DNA of 64,000 nucleotides, from the NCBI GenBank assembly GCA_934154785.1, contig CAKPGL010000004.1, positions 11,023-75,022 on the forward strand. The letters run 5' to 3'. Source of the DNA: an uncultured Bacilli bacterium. Its GTDB lineage: Bacteria > Bacillota_I > Bacilli_A > RF39 > UBA660. Numbering within the stretch: the first letter of the stretch is position 1; the number at the start of each line of letters is the position of its first letter. This document shows positions 7,891-17,400 of this stretch, one piece after another. The position numbers were made by a program, and so were the translations under genes. The notes beneath the pieces were generated by a model. The model was not told the DNA's origin, ran no database searches, and saw only the letters and a program-made list of their open reading frames with translations.

Positions 7891-8774
7891 AAAGTGGTTT
7901 TGTAAGTTTTGTTGGTCGTCCTAATGTGGGAAAATCAACACTTTTAAATACTATTATTGGTAAAAAAGTTGCCATTGCTACTAATAAACCACAAACTACA
8001 AGAAACCTAATTCAAGGAATTTATAATGATCCTGATTCCCAAATTGTATTTGTGGATACTCCGGGTATTCATAAACCTAATAATAAATTAGGTTCTGTTT
8101 TAAATAGACAAGCCTATTATACATTTGATGAAGTTGATGTAGTAGTTCTTTTAGTAGATGGTAGTGAACAACTTGGTACGGGTGATAAATTTGTTATTGA
8201 AAGACTAAAAGAAGTTAAACAACCAGTAATTTTGGTTATTAATAAAATTGATAAATTATCTAAGGAACAAATTTATTTAAAAATTAAAGAATATAGTGAA
8301 CTATATGACTTTAAAGAAATTATTCCATTATCCGCAATGAAAAATAGTAATGTAAAAGAATTAATTAAAGTATTAAAAGAGTATTTACCAGTTGGTGAGC
8401 AAATGTTTGATGAAGAATTATATACTAATAGTTCAGAACGTTTTATGGTATCAGAAATGATTCGTGAAAAAGTATTTAATTTAACAGAACAAGAAGTACC
8501 ACATTCTTTAACTTGTGTAGTTGAAGAAATGAAATTTAATAGAAATTCTGTATCAATAATTGCGTCTATTATAGTAGACCGTGATTCACTAAAAAAAATA
8601 ATTATTGGTGCTAGAGGTAGTAAAATAAAACAAATAGGTATTGAGGCAAGAAAAGATATTGAAAATCTTTTAGGCAAAAAAGTTTTTTTGGAACTTTATG
8701 TTCGTACTATTGAAAAATGGCGTGATAAAGAAAAATATTTAATGGAATTTGGTTACTACGATTTTGAACAATAA
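7887..8774 (+). CDS. era: GTPase Era
   Basis: Ras-like GTPase that binds the 3' end of 16S rRNA and helps 30S subunit assembly. The 295-aa protein has P-loop GRPNVGKST, switch-II DTPGIHKP, NKIDKL and a C-terminal KH domain with IIGARGSKIKQIG. Length and domain order are normal. It is translationally coupled to cdd, and yqzL and recO follow, the classical Bacillus order. Confidence 0.97.
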   Translation: MKSGFVSFVGRPNVGKSTLLNTIIGKKVAIATNKPQTTRNLIQGIYNDPDSQIVFVDTPGIHKPNNKLGSVLNRQAYYTFDEVDVVVLLVDGSEQLGTGDKFVIERLKEVKQPVILVINKIDKLSKEQIYLKIKEYSELYDFKEIIPLSAMKNSNVKELIKVLKEYLPVGEQMFDEELYTNSSERFMVSEMIREKVFNLTEQEVPHSLTCVVEEMKFNRNSVSIIASIIVDRDSLKKIIIGARGSKIKQIGIEARKDIENLLGKKVFLELYVRTIEKWRDKEKYLMEFGYYDFEQ

Positions 8775-8831
8775 GTTAAAAAATATTGTATAAAATAAAT
8801 TAATTATTCCCATTATAAATTAGGTGATAAT

Positions 8832-8924
8832 ATGAAAGATTTATTGTGGGATTTATTTAAAAATACAGGTAAAATAGAATATTATTTAAAGTATAAAGAG
8901 ATAGAAAATAAGCATAAGAATTAA
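8832..8924 (+). CDS. yqzL: YqzL family small protein
   Basis: The 30-aa ORF begins MKDLLWDLFKNTGKIEYYL, closely matching the YqzL pattern (FTWKVFELTGNIDTYLL..KELE) found between era and recO in Bacillus. It has a ribosome site (AGGTGAT, 8822-8828) and ends 10 bases before the recO start. The function of the family is unknown. Confidence 0.85.
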   Translation: MKDLLWDLFKNTGKIEYYLKYKEIENKHKN

Positions 8925-8934
8925 AGAGGTACGT

Positions 8935-9666
8935 ATGTTAGAAAAAATAGAAGGAATTGTTGTTAGTGAAACATCTTATGGTGAGTCTAGCAAAATAATA
9001 AATATTTTAACTCTAGATTATGGCATTGTTGGTATTATGGCTAAGGGTGCTAAAAAGGTAAAGAGTGAATTTCGAACACTTACTTCTAAACTAACATATG
9101 CTTATTTTCATGTTTATTATAAAAAAGATAAATTATCTACTTTGGTTGCTATTGATAAAATTGATACATTTAAAAATATTACTAAAGATATAACATTAAT
9201 TAGTTATGCTACATTTTTATTAGATTTATCAGAGCAGGTAATGCGTCATAGTGGTAGTAATGAAGTATTTAAAATACTAATTTCGGCTTTAAAAAAAATT
9301 AATGATAAGTATGACCCCTTAGTTATAACTAATATTGTTGAACTAAAGTATTTAAAACTACTGGGTGTAATGCCAGTACTAGAACATTGTGCTGGTTGTG
9401 GTAGTACTAATAATATAATTACATTATCTAATATTAAAGGTGGTTATATTTGTAGTAATTGTCATACTAGTGAACGTTTAGTAACGAGTGATACACTAAA
9501 ATTTATTCGTGGATTTTATTATATAGATATAGATAAAATATCTAAACTAGAAATTGATAGTAAAATTAAAAATGAAATAAATACATTTTTAGATGATTAT
9601 TACGATACTTATACAGGTATATATTTAAAGAGTAAAGATTTTTTAAAGAATTTAAATAAATTATAA
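8935..9666 (+). CDS. recO: DNA repair protein RecO
   Basis: RecO anneals complementary strands and, with RecR, loads RecA onto SSB-coated DNA in gap repair. The 243-aa protein has an N-terminal OB-fold (EGIVVSETSYGESSKIINIL), a helical middle and a zinc finger CAGCGS...CSNC at about residues 152-182. ATG 8935 follows AGAGGT. Size and position after era-yqzL are typical. Confidence 0.93.
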   Translation: MLEKIEGIVVSETSYGESSKIINILTLDYGIVGIMAKGAKKVKSEFRTLTSKLTYAYFHVYYKKDKLSTLVAIDKIDTFKNITKDITLISYATFLLDLSEQVMRHSGSNEVFKILISALKKINDKYDPLVITNIVELKYLKLLGVMPVLEHCAGCGSTNNIITLSNIKGGYICSNCHTSERLVTSDTLKFIRGFYYIDIDKISKLEIDSKIKNEINTFLDDYYDTYTGIYLKSKDFLKNLNKL

Positions 9667-9696
9667 ATATTAATATTGTAAAATACAAAAAAACTA

Positions 9697-9725
9697 TTGA
9701 CGAAATAGGAAAATTTGATTAAAAT
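9697..9725 (+). promoter_or_regulatory. Promoter of the glyQS T-box transcript
   Basis: TTGACG (9697-9702), a 17-base spacer and TAAAAT (9720-9725) form a near-consensus sigma-A promoter. It puts the transcript start near 9732, just before the T-box leader. Confidence 0.75.
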
Positions 9726-9731
9726 ATTAGT

Positions 9732-9856
9732 TAATAAATCAATGCGATGACGGGTGTGGAAAACCAAGAGCAATATATTTAAGAGAGATTCTTCTAGAAT
9801 AAGTAAGGTGGAACCGCTCCTTTGGGAGTCCTTACATGTTCTAGGAGTTTTTTTAT
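9732..9856 (+). promoter_or_regulatory. Glycine T-box leader (short form)
   Basis: The T-box sequence AAGGTGGAACCGC is at 9805-9817, with GTAAGG/CCTTAC (around 9803 and 9830) closing the antiterminator helix. CTCCT...AGGAG and a T-run at 9848-9854 form the terminator. Uncharged tRNA-Gly is expected to stabilise antitermination and switch on the synthetase gene. The whole leader is only about 125 nt if the promoter call is right, so stem I must be very short. I could not place the specifier codon with confidence. Confidence 0.85.
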
Positions 9857-9887
9857 TAAATAGTATTTGATTAAAAGGAGGAAATAT

Positions 9888-11267
9888 ATGGAAAGTTTAA
9901 CAATGGAAAAATTAGTTAATTTATGTAAACAATATGGTTTCATATTTAGTGGCAGTGAAATTTATGGTGGTCTTGCTAATACGTGGGATTACGGTCCTTT
10001 AGGAGCAGAACTTAAGAATAACGTAAAAAAAGCTTGGTTAAAAAGATTTATTCAAGAAAGCAAATACAATGTTGGTATGGATAGTGCAATTCTTATGAAT
10101 CCAAAGACTTGGGAAGCATCAGGACATTTATCAACTTTCTCTGACCCTTTAATTGACTGTAAAGCTTGTAAATCTCGTTTTAGAGCGGATAAGCTAGTAG
10201 AAGATTTTACACAAGGCAAGGAAACTGGTGATGGTTGGTCTAATGAAAAATTAGTTAATTTTATTAACGAAAATCATATAGTTTGTCCAAAATGTGGTAA
10301 ACTTGATTACACTGATATTAGACAGTTTAACTTAATGTTTAAAACATTCCAAGGAGTGACAGAAGATTCTAAAAATACTATTTATTTAAGACCTGAAACA
10401 GCACAAGGAATATTTGTTAATTTTATGAATGTTCAAAGAAGTATGCGTCTTAAATTACCATTTGGTATTGGTCAAGTAGGAAAGAGTTTTAGAAATGAAA
10501 TTACTCCAGGTAACTTTACTTTTAGAACTCGTGAATTTGAACAAATGGAACTAGAGTTTTTCTGTAAACCTGGTACGGAATTAGACTGGTTTAAGTATTG
10601 GAAAGATTATTGTCATAAATTCTTAATTGATTTAGGCATTACTGAGGAAAATTTAAGAATGCGTGACCACGCTAAAGAAGAATTAAGTTTTTATAGTAAC
10701 GCTACAACTGACTTTGAATATAAATTCCCATTTGGTTGGGGTGAACTTTGGGGAATAGCAAGTCGTACTAATTATGATTTAAGTAGACATATGGAAGTAT
10801 CTAAGGAAAGTTTAGAATATCTTGATCCGGAAACCAATGAAAAGTATATTCCTTATGTTATTGAACCAAGTTTAGGTTGTGACCGTATGGTTTTAGTTAC
10901 ATTATGTGATGCTTATTATGCTGAAGAGCTTGAAAATGGTGATATAAGAGAAGTTATGAAATTTCATCCAGCTTTAGCACCAATGAAAGTAGCAATATTA
11001 CCATTAGTAAAAAAATTTCATTCTGAAAAAGCAAATGAAATATATGAAAAACTAAGTAAATCATTTATGACTACTTATGATGAATCTGGTAATATTGGTA
11101 AGCGTTATAGAAGACAAGATGTAATTGGTACACCATTCTGTGTTACTGTTGATGATGAAACTATAAATAACAATACTGTTACGGTAAGAGATAGAGATAG
11201 CATGCAACAAGTAACTATATCTTTAGATGATTTAGAGAATTATATATCAAATAGAATTAAATTTTAA
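9888..11267 (+). CDS. glyQS: Glycyl-tRNA synthetase, single-chain dimeric type
   Basis: Class II synthetase that charges tRNA-Gly. It is the archaeal/eukaryote-like homodimer type, not the two-subunit GlyQ/GlyS type. Seen: IFSGSEIYGGLANTWDYGPLG near the N-terminus, zinc-type cysteines CKACKS and CPKCGK, motif 2 around FRNEITPGNFTFRTREFEQME, motif 3 near PSLGCDRM and a C-terminal anticodon-binding domain. I chose ATG 9888, since AAGGAGG lies 8 bases before it; the upstream TTG (9867) would precede the ribosome site. A T-box controls it. Confidence 0.95.
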   Translation: MESLTMEKLVNLCKQYGFIFSGSEIYGGLANTWDYGPLGAELKNNVKKAWLKRFIQESKYNVGMDSAILMNPKTWEASGHLSTFSDPLIDCKACKSRFRADKLVEDFTQGKETGDGWSNEKLVNFINENHIVCPKCGKLDYTDIRQFNLMFKTFQGVTEDSKNTIYLRPETAQGIFVNFMNVQRSMRLKLPFGIGQVGKSFRNEITPGNFTFRTREFEQMELEFFCKPGTELDWFKYWKDYCHKFLIDLGITEENLRMRDHAKEELSFYSNATTDFEYKFPFGWGELWGIASRTNYDLSRHMEVSKESLEYLDPETNEKYIPYVIEPSLGCDRMVLVTLCDAYYAEELENGDIREVMKFHPALAPMKVAILPLVKKFHSEKANEIYEKLSKSFMTTYDESGNIGKRYRRQDVIGTPFCVTVDDETINNNTVTVRDRDSMQQVTISLDDLENYISNRIKF

Positions 11268-11345
11268 AAATAGGTTTACTAAAAAATAGTATTATTATCT
11301 ACTAATTTTATATTAAATATGATAGAATTATATTGGAGGGAATAT

Positions 11346-12485
11346 ATGAAAAATATTAAGAAATTCTTATTTATAATTTTACTATGTATGCCTTTAATGT
11401 TTGTTAGTGCAGAAGAAACAGATTTTGTAACTACACAATTAGAGGATGGCAATGAAATAATTGAACCAATAAATGATGCTGATTACAAAGCAGGAGAAAC
11501 AATACTCACTGAAGGTAACTTTTTTGGTAGTGTTTTCTATGCTGGTAATACAGTAACTTCAAATTCTGTTTCTAAAGGAATAGGCTTTTTAGCAGGTAAT
11601 AGCGTAACTATTAACGGTGTTAAAGACTATGTAATTAGTGCTGGAAATAACGTTGTGGTTGATGGTGAAGTAATTAATGATGCTATTTTAGCCGGTAATA
11701 CAGTTCGTATTTCAGGTAAAATTGGAAGAGATGTTATTGTTGCGGCTGCTAATGTGGTAATTAGTGGAGAAATTGATAGAAATGTTAAAATCTATGCTTC
11801 TGAAGTTACTATTAAAGGTAATATTAAGGGTAATGTTGATGTAAATGCAGAAATCATCAATATTGAAGATGGAGCAGTAATAGATGGATATTTAAATTCT
11901 AATTCTAATTCTACAATGAACAAAAGTGAAGAAGCCGTAGTGGGTGAATTAAAAACTTATACTGTAGAAACTAAAGTTGATTTTGCTGTAACTGTAAAAG
12001 AAACTATTTATGGTTTAATAAATAGTTATATAAATTTACTTATTGTGGCGCTTGTTATGACTTATTTATTACCAAATATATTTACTACTTTAAAAGATAA
12101 ATACTCTAATTTAAAAACTGAGGATTATTTTAAATTATTTGGTAAAGGTTTATTATTCTTAATTGGAATTCCAGTATTAGCTATTGTGCTTTTACTTTCT
12201 TCAGTAGCAATTAGTTTAAGTTTTATTTTAATAGCGCTTTACTTTATCTTATCTTATATAACTATTATTTTAACTGGTTATGTTGTAGGTAATATAATTT
12301 GGACTAAGTTATTTAAAAAAGAAGAAAATAAATATATTGCTTTGTTAATTGGTATTGCTGTTATTAAAATAGTTGAATTAGTACCAATGATTGGTGCTTT
12401 AGTTTCAGTAGCAAGTTTATTTATTGGACTTGGTATAGTTGTAGAAAATGTTTTAAATAAGAAAAATAAAGAAGTTATAAAATAA
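11346..12485 (+). CDS. Exported bactofilin-like (polymer-forming) membrane protein
   Basis: The 379-aa protein starts with a signal peptide (MKNIKKFLFIILLCMPLMFVSA). About 130 residues of short turn-rich repeats follow (AGNTVTSNS, AGNSVTING, AGNNVVVDG, ISGKIGRDVIV), typical of a bactofilin-like right-handed beta-helix. The C-terminal half has four or more membrane segments. Classical bactofilins are cytoplasmic; this arrangement puts the beta-helix outside the membrane. ATG 11346 follows GGAGGG. It has its own terminator. Function is unknown; an envelope scaffold is plausible. Confidence 0.7.
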   Translation: MKNIKKFLFIILLCMPLMFVSAEETDFVTTQLEDGNEIIEPINDADYKAGETILTEGNFFGSVFYAGNTVTSNSVSKGIGFLAGNSVTINGVKDYVISAGNNVVVDGEVINDAILAGNTVRISGKIGRDVIVAAANVVISGEIDRNVKIYASEVTIKGNIKGNVDVNAEIINIEDGAVIDGYLNSNSNSTMNKSEEAVVGELKTYTVETKVDFAVTVKETIYGLINSYINLLIVALVMTYLLPNIFTTLKDKYSNLKTEDYFKLFGKGLLFLIGIPVLAIVLLLSSVAISLSFILIALYFILSYITIILTGYVVGNIIWTKLFKKEENKYIALLIGIAVIKIVELVPMIGALVSVASLFIGLGIVVENVLNKKNKEVIK

Positions 12486-12490
12486 TAATC

Positions 12491-12520
12491 AATCCTTCCA
12501 TGAAAATTGGAAGGATTTTA
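12491..12520 (+). terminator. Intrinsic terminator
   Basis: AATCCTTCCA pairs with TGGAAGGATT, followed by TTTAAT. It ends the bactofilin-like gene transcript. Confidence 0.8.
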
Positions 12521-12563
12521 ATATTTAAAAAAACCTCTTTTAGTAATTAATCGGTTAAACTGA

Positions 12564-12592
12564 TTGCTTTAAATAATAAAATATAGTATAAT
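12564..12592 (+). promoter_or_regulatory. Promoter of prfA-prmC
   Basis: TTGCTT (12564-12569), a 17-base spacer and TATAAT (12587-12592), 26 bases before the prfA start codon. Confidence 0.7.
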
Positions 12593-12618
12593 CTTTGTTA
12601 GTCGAAAGGAAGATTCAT

Positions 12619-13674
12619 ATGATAGAAAGATTAGAGGCTATCTATAAGAGATATAATGAATTAACTGATATGTTAATGTCACCAGAAGTTATTTCTGATA
12701 TAAAAAAAACTTTAGAAATTACTAAAGAACAAGCTTCTCTTAAAGATAGTTATGAAGCATATTTAGAATATAAACAAGTTTGCGAGGATTTAGAAGCCGC
12801 AAAAGAAATGGCTAGCGATCCTGATATGGCTGAATTTGCTCGTGAAGAAATTGAAAGTCTTAATACAAAAAAGAGTGAATTAGAATCAAAAATAGAAATA
12901 TTATTGTTACCTAAAGATCCTAATGATGAAAAAGATGTTATTATGGAAATTCGTGGTGCTGCTGGTGGTGATGAAGGTAATATCTTTGCGGGAGATTTAT
13001 ATCGTATGTATACAAGATATGCTGAAAAACAAGGATGGCATATTGAAGTATATAATGAAGAAGAAGGTACTGCTGGTGGCTATGCACAAATAGAATTTAA
13101 AATAAAAGGTGATTCTGTTTATTCAAAACTAAAATATGAAAGTGGTGCACACCGTGTTCAAAGAGTACCAGAAACTGAAACACAAGGAAGAGTGCATACA
13201 TCAACTGCAACAGTATTAGTTATGCCAGAAGCTGAAGAAGTAGATTTTCAATTAGATATGAATGAAGTAAGAATAGATATCACTCGTAGTAGTGGTTGTG
13301 GAGGTCAAGGTGTAAATACTACTGATAGTGCTGTACGTTTAACGCATATTCCAACTGGTATTGTAGTATATTCACAAACAGAACGTTCACAGATTAAAAA
13401 TAAAGAAAAAGCAATTAAAATTTTACAAACAAGATTATATGATTTGAAAATGCAAGAAAAAGAACGTGAGTTAGGTGCAGAACGTCGTAACAAAATTGGT
13501 AGTGGTGACCGTTCTGAAAAAATTAGAACTTATAACTATCCACAAAATAGAATTACTGACCATAGAATAAACTTTAGTATCATGCAATTGGATAAAGTTA
13601 TGGAAGGCAATTTAGATCCAATTATTGAAGCACTTATCACAGAGGATCAGACAAGAAAATTAAAAGGGGAATAA
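12619..13674 (+). CDS. prfA: Peptide chain release factor 1
   Basis: Recognises UAA and UAG stops and triggers peptide release. The GGQ motif is in SSGCGGQGVNTTDSAVRL, and the RF1 stop-recognition PxT motif is seen as PET in HRVQRVPETETQGRVHTS. The 351-aa length from ATG 12619 (AAAGGAAG upstream) is normal. prmC, which methylates the GGQ glutamine, follows after 25 bases, a common pairing. Confidence 0.96.
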   Translation: MIERLEAIYKRYNELTDMLMSPEVISDIKKTLEITKEQASLKDSYEAYLEYKQVCEDLEAAKEMASDPDMAEFAREEIESLNTKKSELESKIEILLLPKDPNDEKDVIMEIRGAAGGDEGNIFAGDLYRMYTRYAEKQGWHIEVYNEEEGTAGGYAQIEFKIKGDSVYSKLKYESGAHRVQRVPETETQGRVHTSTATVLVMPEAEEVDFQLDMNEVRIDITRSSGCGGQGVNTTDSAVRLTHIPTGIVVYSQTERSQIKNKEKAIKILQTRLYDLKMQEKERELGAERRNKIGSGDRSEKIRTYNYPQNRITDHRINFSIMQLDKVMEGNLDPIIEALITEDQTRKLKGE

Positions 13675-13699
13675 TATTCCTTTTTCTTATAGGTGAAAT

Positions 13700-14410
13700 A
13701 TGAATAACGTAGAATACTTAAAAAAATATTATCAAGGTGATATTACTAGTGCATTAGAAAGATTAGAACAGGGAGAACCTATTCAATATATAGTTGGAAA
13801 TGTAGATTTTTATCATTCTAATTTTAAAATAACTAAAGATGTGTTAATACCAAGATTTGAAACTGAGGAACTTGTTGATAAAACAATTAATTATATTAAA
13901 ATGTATTTAAAAGAACCACTTAATATAGTTGACTTAGGAACTGGTAGTGGCTGTATCGCTATTAGTATCAAAAAAGAGATAGACTGTAATATGGACGCTG
14001 TAGATATTTCTAAACAAGCTTTAAAAATAGCTAGAATGAATGCTAAAGAAAATAATGTTGATATTAATTTCTATTGTGATAGTTTTCTTGAACCCCTTAA
14101 TAAAAAATACGATGTAATTATTTCTAATCCCCCTTATATTTCTTATGATGAAGAAATTATGGATGTTGTAAAAAATAATGAACCAGCATTAGCGTTATAT
14201 GCTGATAATAATGGTTTAGCGTGCTATGAAGAAATATTAAAAAATATATCTAAATATTTAAATGATAAAAGTATTATTGCTTTTGAAATAGGTTATAAAC
14301 AAAGTGATAGTATTAAAAATATAGTGCAAAATTATTTACCTAATGCCAGAATATCTATTGAAAAAGATTTACAAGGTAAAGATAGATTTATCTTTATACT
14401 TAATTTATAA
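13700..14410 (+). CDS. prmC: Release factor glutamine methyltransferase PrmC
   Basis: Methylates the GGQ glutamine of release factors using S-adenosylmethionine. Seen: LIPRFETEELVD, SAM-binding DLGTGSGCIAISI and the catalytic NPPY in IISNPPYISYDEE. At 236 aa it is about 40 residues shorter than usual because the N-terminal helical domain is reduced; the catalytic domain is complete. Confidence 0.93.
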   Translation: MNNVEYLKKYYQGDITSALERLEQGEPIQYIVGNVDFYHSNFKITKDVLIPRFETEELVDKTINYIKMYLKEPLNIVDLGTGSGCIAISIKKEIDCNMDAVDISKQALKIARMNAKENNVDINFYCDSFLEPLNKKYDVIISNPPYISYDEEIMDVVKNNEPALALYADNNGLACYEEILKNISKYLNDKSIIAFEIGYKQSDSIKNIVQNYLPNARISIEKDLQGKDRFIFILNL

Positions 14411-14419
14411 AATTCTTTA

Positions 14420-14449
14420 AAGAATACTTTATTTAGAGTATTCTTTTTT
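14420..14449 (+). terminator. Intrinsic terminator after prmC
   Basis: AAGAATACT (14420-14428) pairs with AGTATTCTT (14437-14445) and a T-run follows. Confidence 0.85.
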
Positions 14450-14451
14450 GG

Positions 14452-14457
14452 TATAAT
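14452..14457 (+). promoter_or_regulatory. polC -10 box
   Basis: TATAAT 27 bases before the polC start codon. The expected -35 region falls inside the terminator stem and is not clear. Confidence 0.5.
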
Positions 14458-14483
14458 AAAATTGTTTGAAAAGTGGTGTTAGT

Positions 14484-17400
14484 ATGCAAGATAAGTTAAA
14501 TATTTTATTAAAACAAATTAATTTTCCAGAAGATAAAATTAATATTTTTGATGGTGCTACTTTAAAGAGAATAGTTGGTAATAAAGATAGAGATAAATAT
14601 CGTTTTGAGATAAATATAAATAATATATTAGAAGTTGAAGATTATGAATTATTTGTTAATTTATTAAAAACAAATTTTAGCTATTTTAAAGAGATAGATC
14701 TTAGTTTACTTTGTAGTGAAGAAAATAGTGATAAATGTAAAAAATACTTTTATCACTTCCTAAAAGATTTATCTAAAAATAACCCTGTATTAGAAATGTT
14801 TTTAGAAAATAGTATTGATTATAAAGATAAAGTAATTACTATAGAAGTTGCTAATAAGATAGAAGAGATGCACATAAATAATATAAGTGAATCATTAATT
14901 ATTTCTTTAAATAAGGCTGGAATCAATGTAGATAAAATAAATATTAATATAAATAACGCTATTAATTTAGAACTCGAAAAAGAAATAAAGGATAGTCTTG
15001 TTATAAAGGATATAGCTGTAAAGAGTACAACACCAGAAACTAAATCAGAACCAAAAATATATAATAGACAAACTAAAACTGTAAAAGAAGATAATCCTGA
15101 TGTTTTAATTGGTAGAACTATAAATGATGACATAAGTACTATTAATAATGTAATTGGTGAAACTGATAACGTTACTATTGAAGGATATATCTTTGGAGTT
15201 GATTTATTTGAATCAAGCAAAAGTAATTTTAAAATAATTACTCTTAAAATAACTGATTATACGGATAGTATTTATTCAAAGATATTTGTTCGTGATGACA
15301 TGGATTATAAAGGACTTACAAAAAAGTTAAAGGAAGGTACTTGGATAAAGGTTCGTGGTTATACTAAGAATGATGTATATTCTAAAGAACTAGTATTAAA
15401 TGCTCGAGATATAAATTTAATCGAAAGTAAAGATGAAGCATTAGTAGATGATGCGGTTGAAAAGAGAGTAGAATTGCATGCACATACAATGATGAGTCAG
15501 ATGGATGGTGTTACTAAACTAGATTTAGGTAAGCATACTTGTGAACTAGTTAGTCGTGCTATAGAAATGGGATATAGAGGTGTAGCAATTACTGATCATA
15601 ATGGTTGTCAAGCTTTTCCAATTGCTTATGGTATAATTTCTTCCTATAATAAAAAACAAGAAGATCCTAGCAAACACTTTAAAGGTTTATATGGAACAGA
15701 ACTTACTTTAGTAGATGATACTGTCAATATAGTTGTAAGACCAACTGATTTACCACTTGAAAATGCTACTTATGTAGTATTTGATACAGAAACCACAGGT
15801 TTTAATGCTGCTGGTGGCGACCAAATGATTGAAATAGGTGCTGTTAAAATATGTCAAGGAAATATAGTTGATAGATTTGATGAACTAATTGATCCTGGTC
15901 GTCATATTCCTGATAAAATTACAGAACTTACTTGTATTACTGATGAAATGGTAAAAGGTAAAGATAATGAAGAAACTGTTACAAGAAAATTCTTAGAGTG
16001 GGCTTCTGATCTTCCAATGGTTGCGCATAATGCTAAATTTGATATTTCTTTTATAGAAATGTCTATGAAGAAATATAATTTAGGAGAATTTAACAATACT
16101 GTTATTGATACTCTTGAATTATCTCGTGCTTTAGATACGGGATTCGCAAGACACAGTTTGTCAGCATTGGTAAAAAGATATAATGTTCCTTGGGAAGAAG
16201 ATGCTCATCATAGAGCGGATTATGATGCTGAGGGTACAGCTTTAGTATTTCATAAAATGCTTCAAAAATTAATTGGTCAAAATTATCAAAAGATAAGTGA
16301 TATTAGTAAATTAATCCCTAAAGATGAAATTCATAAATATGGTCGTACATTTCATTTTAATGCTATTGCGAAAAATAAAACGGGCTTGAAAAACTTATTT
16401 AAAATAATTTCATTAGCAAATACAGTTTATCTATATAAAACACCAAGAATACTTAGAAGTAAACTTGAAGAACTAAGAGAAGGTTTACTATTGGGTAGTG
16501 GTTGCTATGAATCAGAAGTATTTATAGAAGCTAGAAGTAAAGAAGGACAAGAACTTACTAATATAATTAATTTTTATGATTATGTTGAAGTTCAACCACC
16601 AGAGGTTTATAGTCATTTAATTCAAACTAGTGATTTTAGTAATGAATTAGAACTAGAAAATCATATTAAGAAAGTAGTAGAAGAAACTAAGAAAGCTGGT
16701 AAAATAATTGTTGCTACGGGTGATGTTCACCATTTCTTTAGAGATGATAAAATTTATCGTCAAATTATTGTTAATCAGAAAGTACCTGGTGGAGGTAGAC
16801 ACCCACTTGCTAAGAGTAGCATAAAGGAAATACCATCTCAACACTATCGTACTACTAATGAAATGTTAAATGATTTTAGTTTTTTAGATGAAGATCTTGC
16901 TAAAGAAATAGTTGTTACTAATACAAATAAAGTACTTGATATGGTAGATGAAATAGAGGTAATAATTGATACTGGTGGTATTCCATTTTCACCACGTGTA
17001 AAAAGTGATGATGGTTCTTCTTACCTTGATTGTCCTCGTGTTGTAACAGATTTAGTCTATGAAAAAGCAGCTGATTGGTATGGCAATAATTTACCATATA
17101 ATATTGAGGAACGTATTGCTAAAGAGTTATATGGTGATATAGTTTATAAATCTTGGAATGAAAAAATAAAGAATGAAAATCCTGATATTAGTGAAGAAGA
17201 ATTAACTAAAAAAACATTTGCGAGTGTACACAATAATATTATTGAGGGTTTTGATTCTGTAAAAAGTTTCTTAAAAGAAGTATTAACTGCTAATTGGCAG
17301 GAAGAAGATGGCGAATTAAATGATAAAACGCTTGAAAAGAAATTAAAAAAAGAACTTGGAGGTATTATAGGTGGAGGATTCGATCCTATATACTTAATTG

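Noticed and set aside
9867..9887. Earlier TTG start for glycyl-tRNA synthetase
   Set aside because: It lies upstream of the strong AAGGAGG site that serves ATG 9888.
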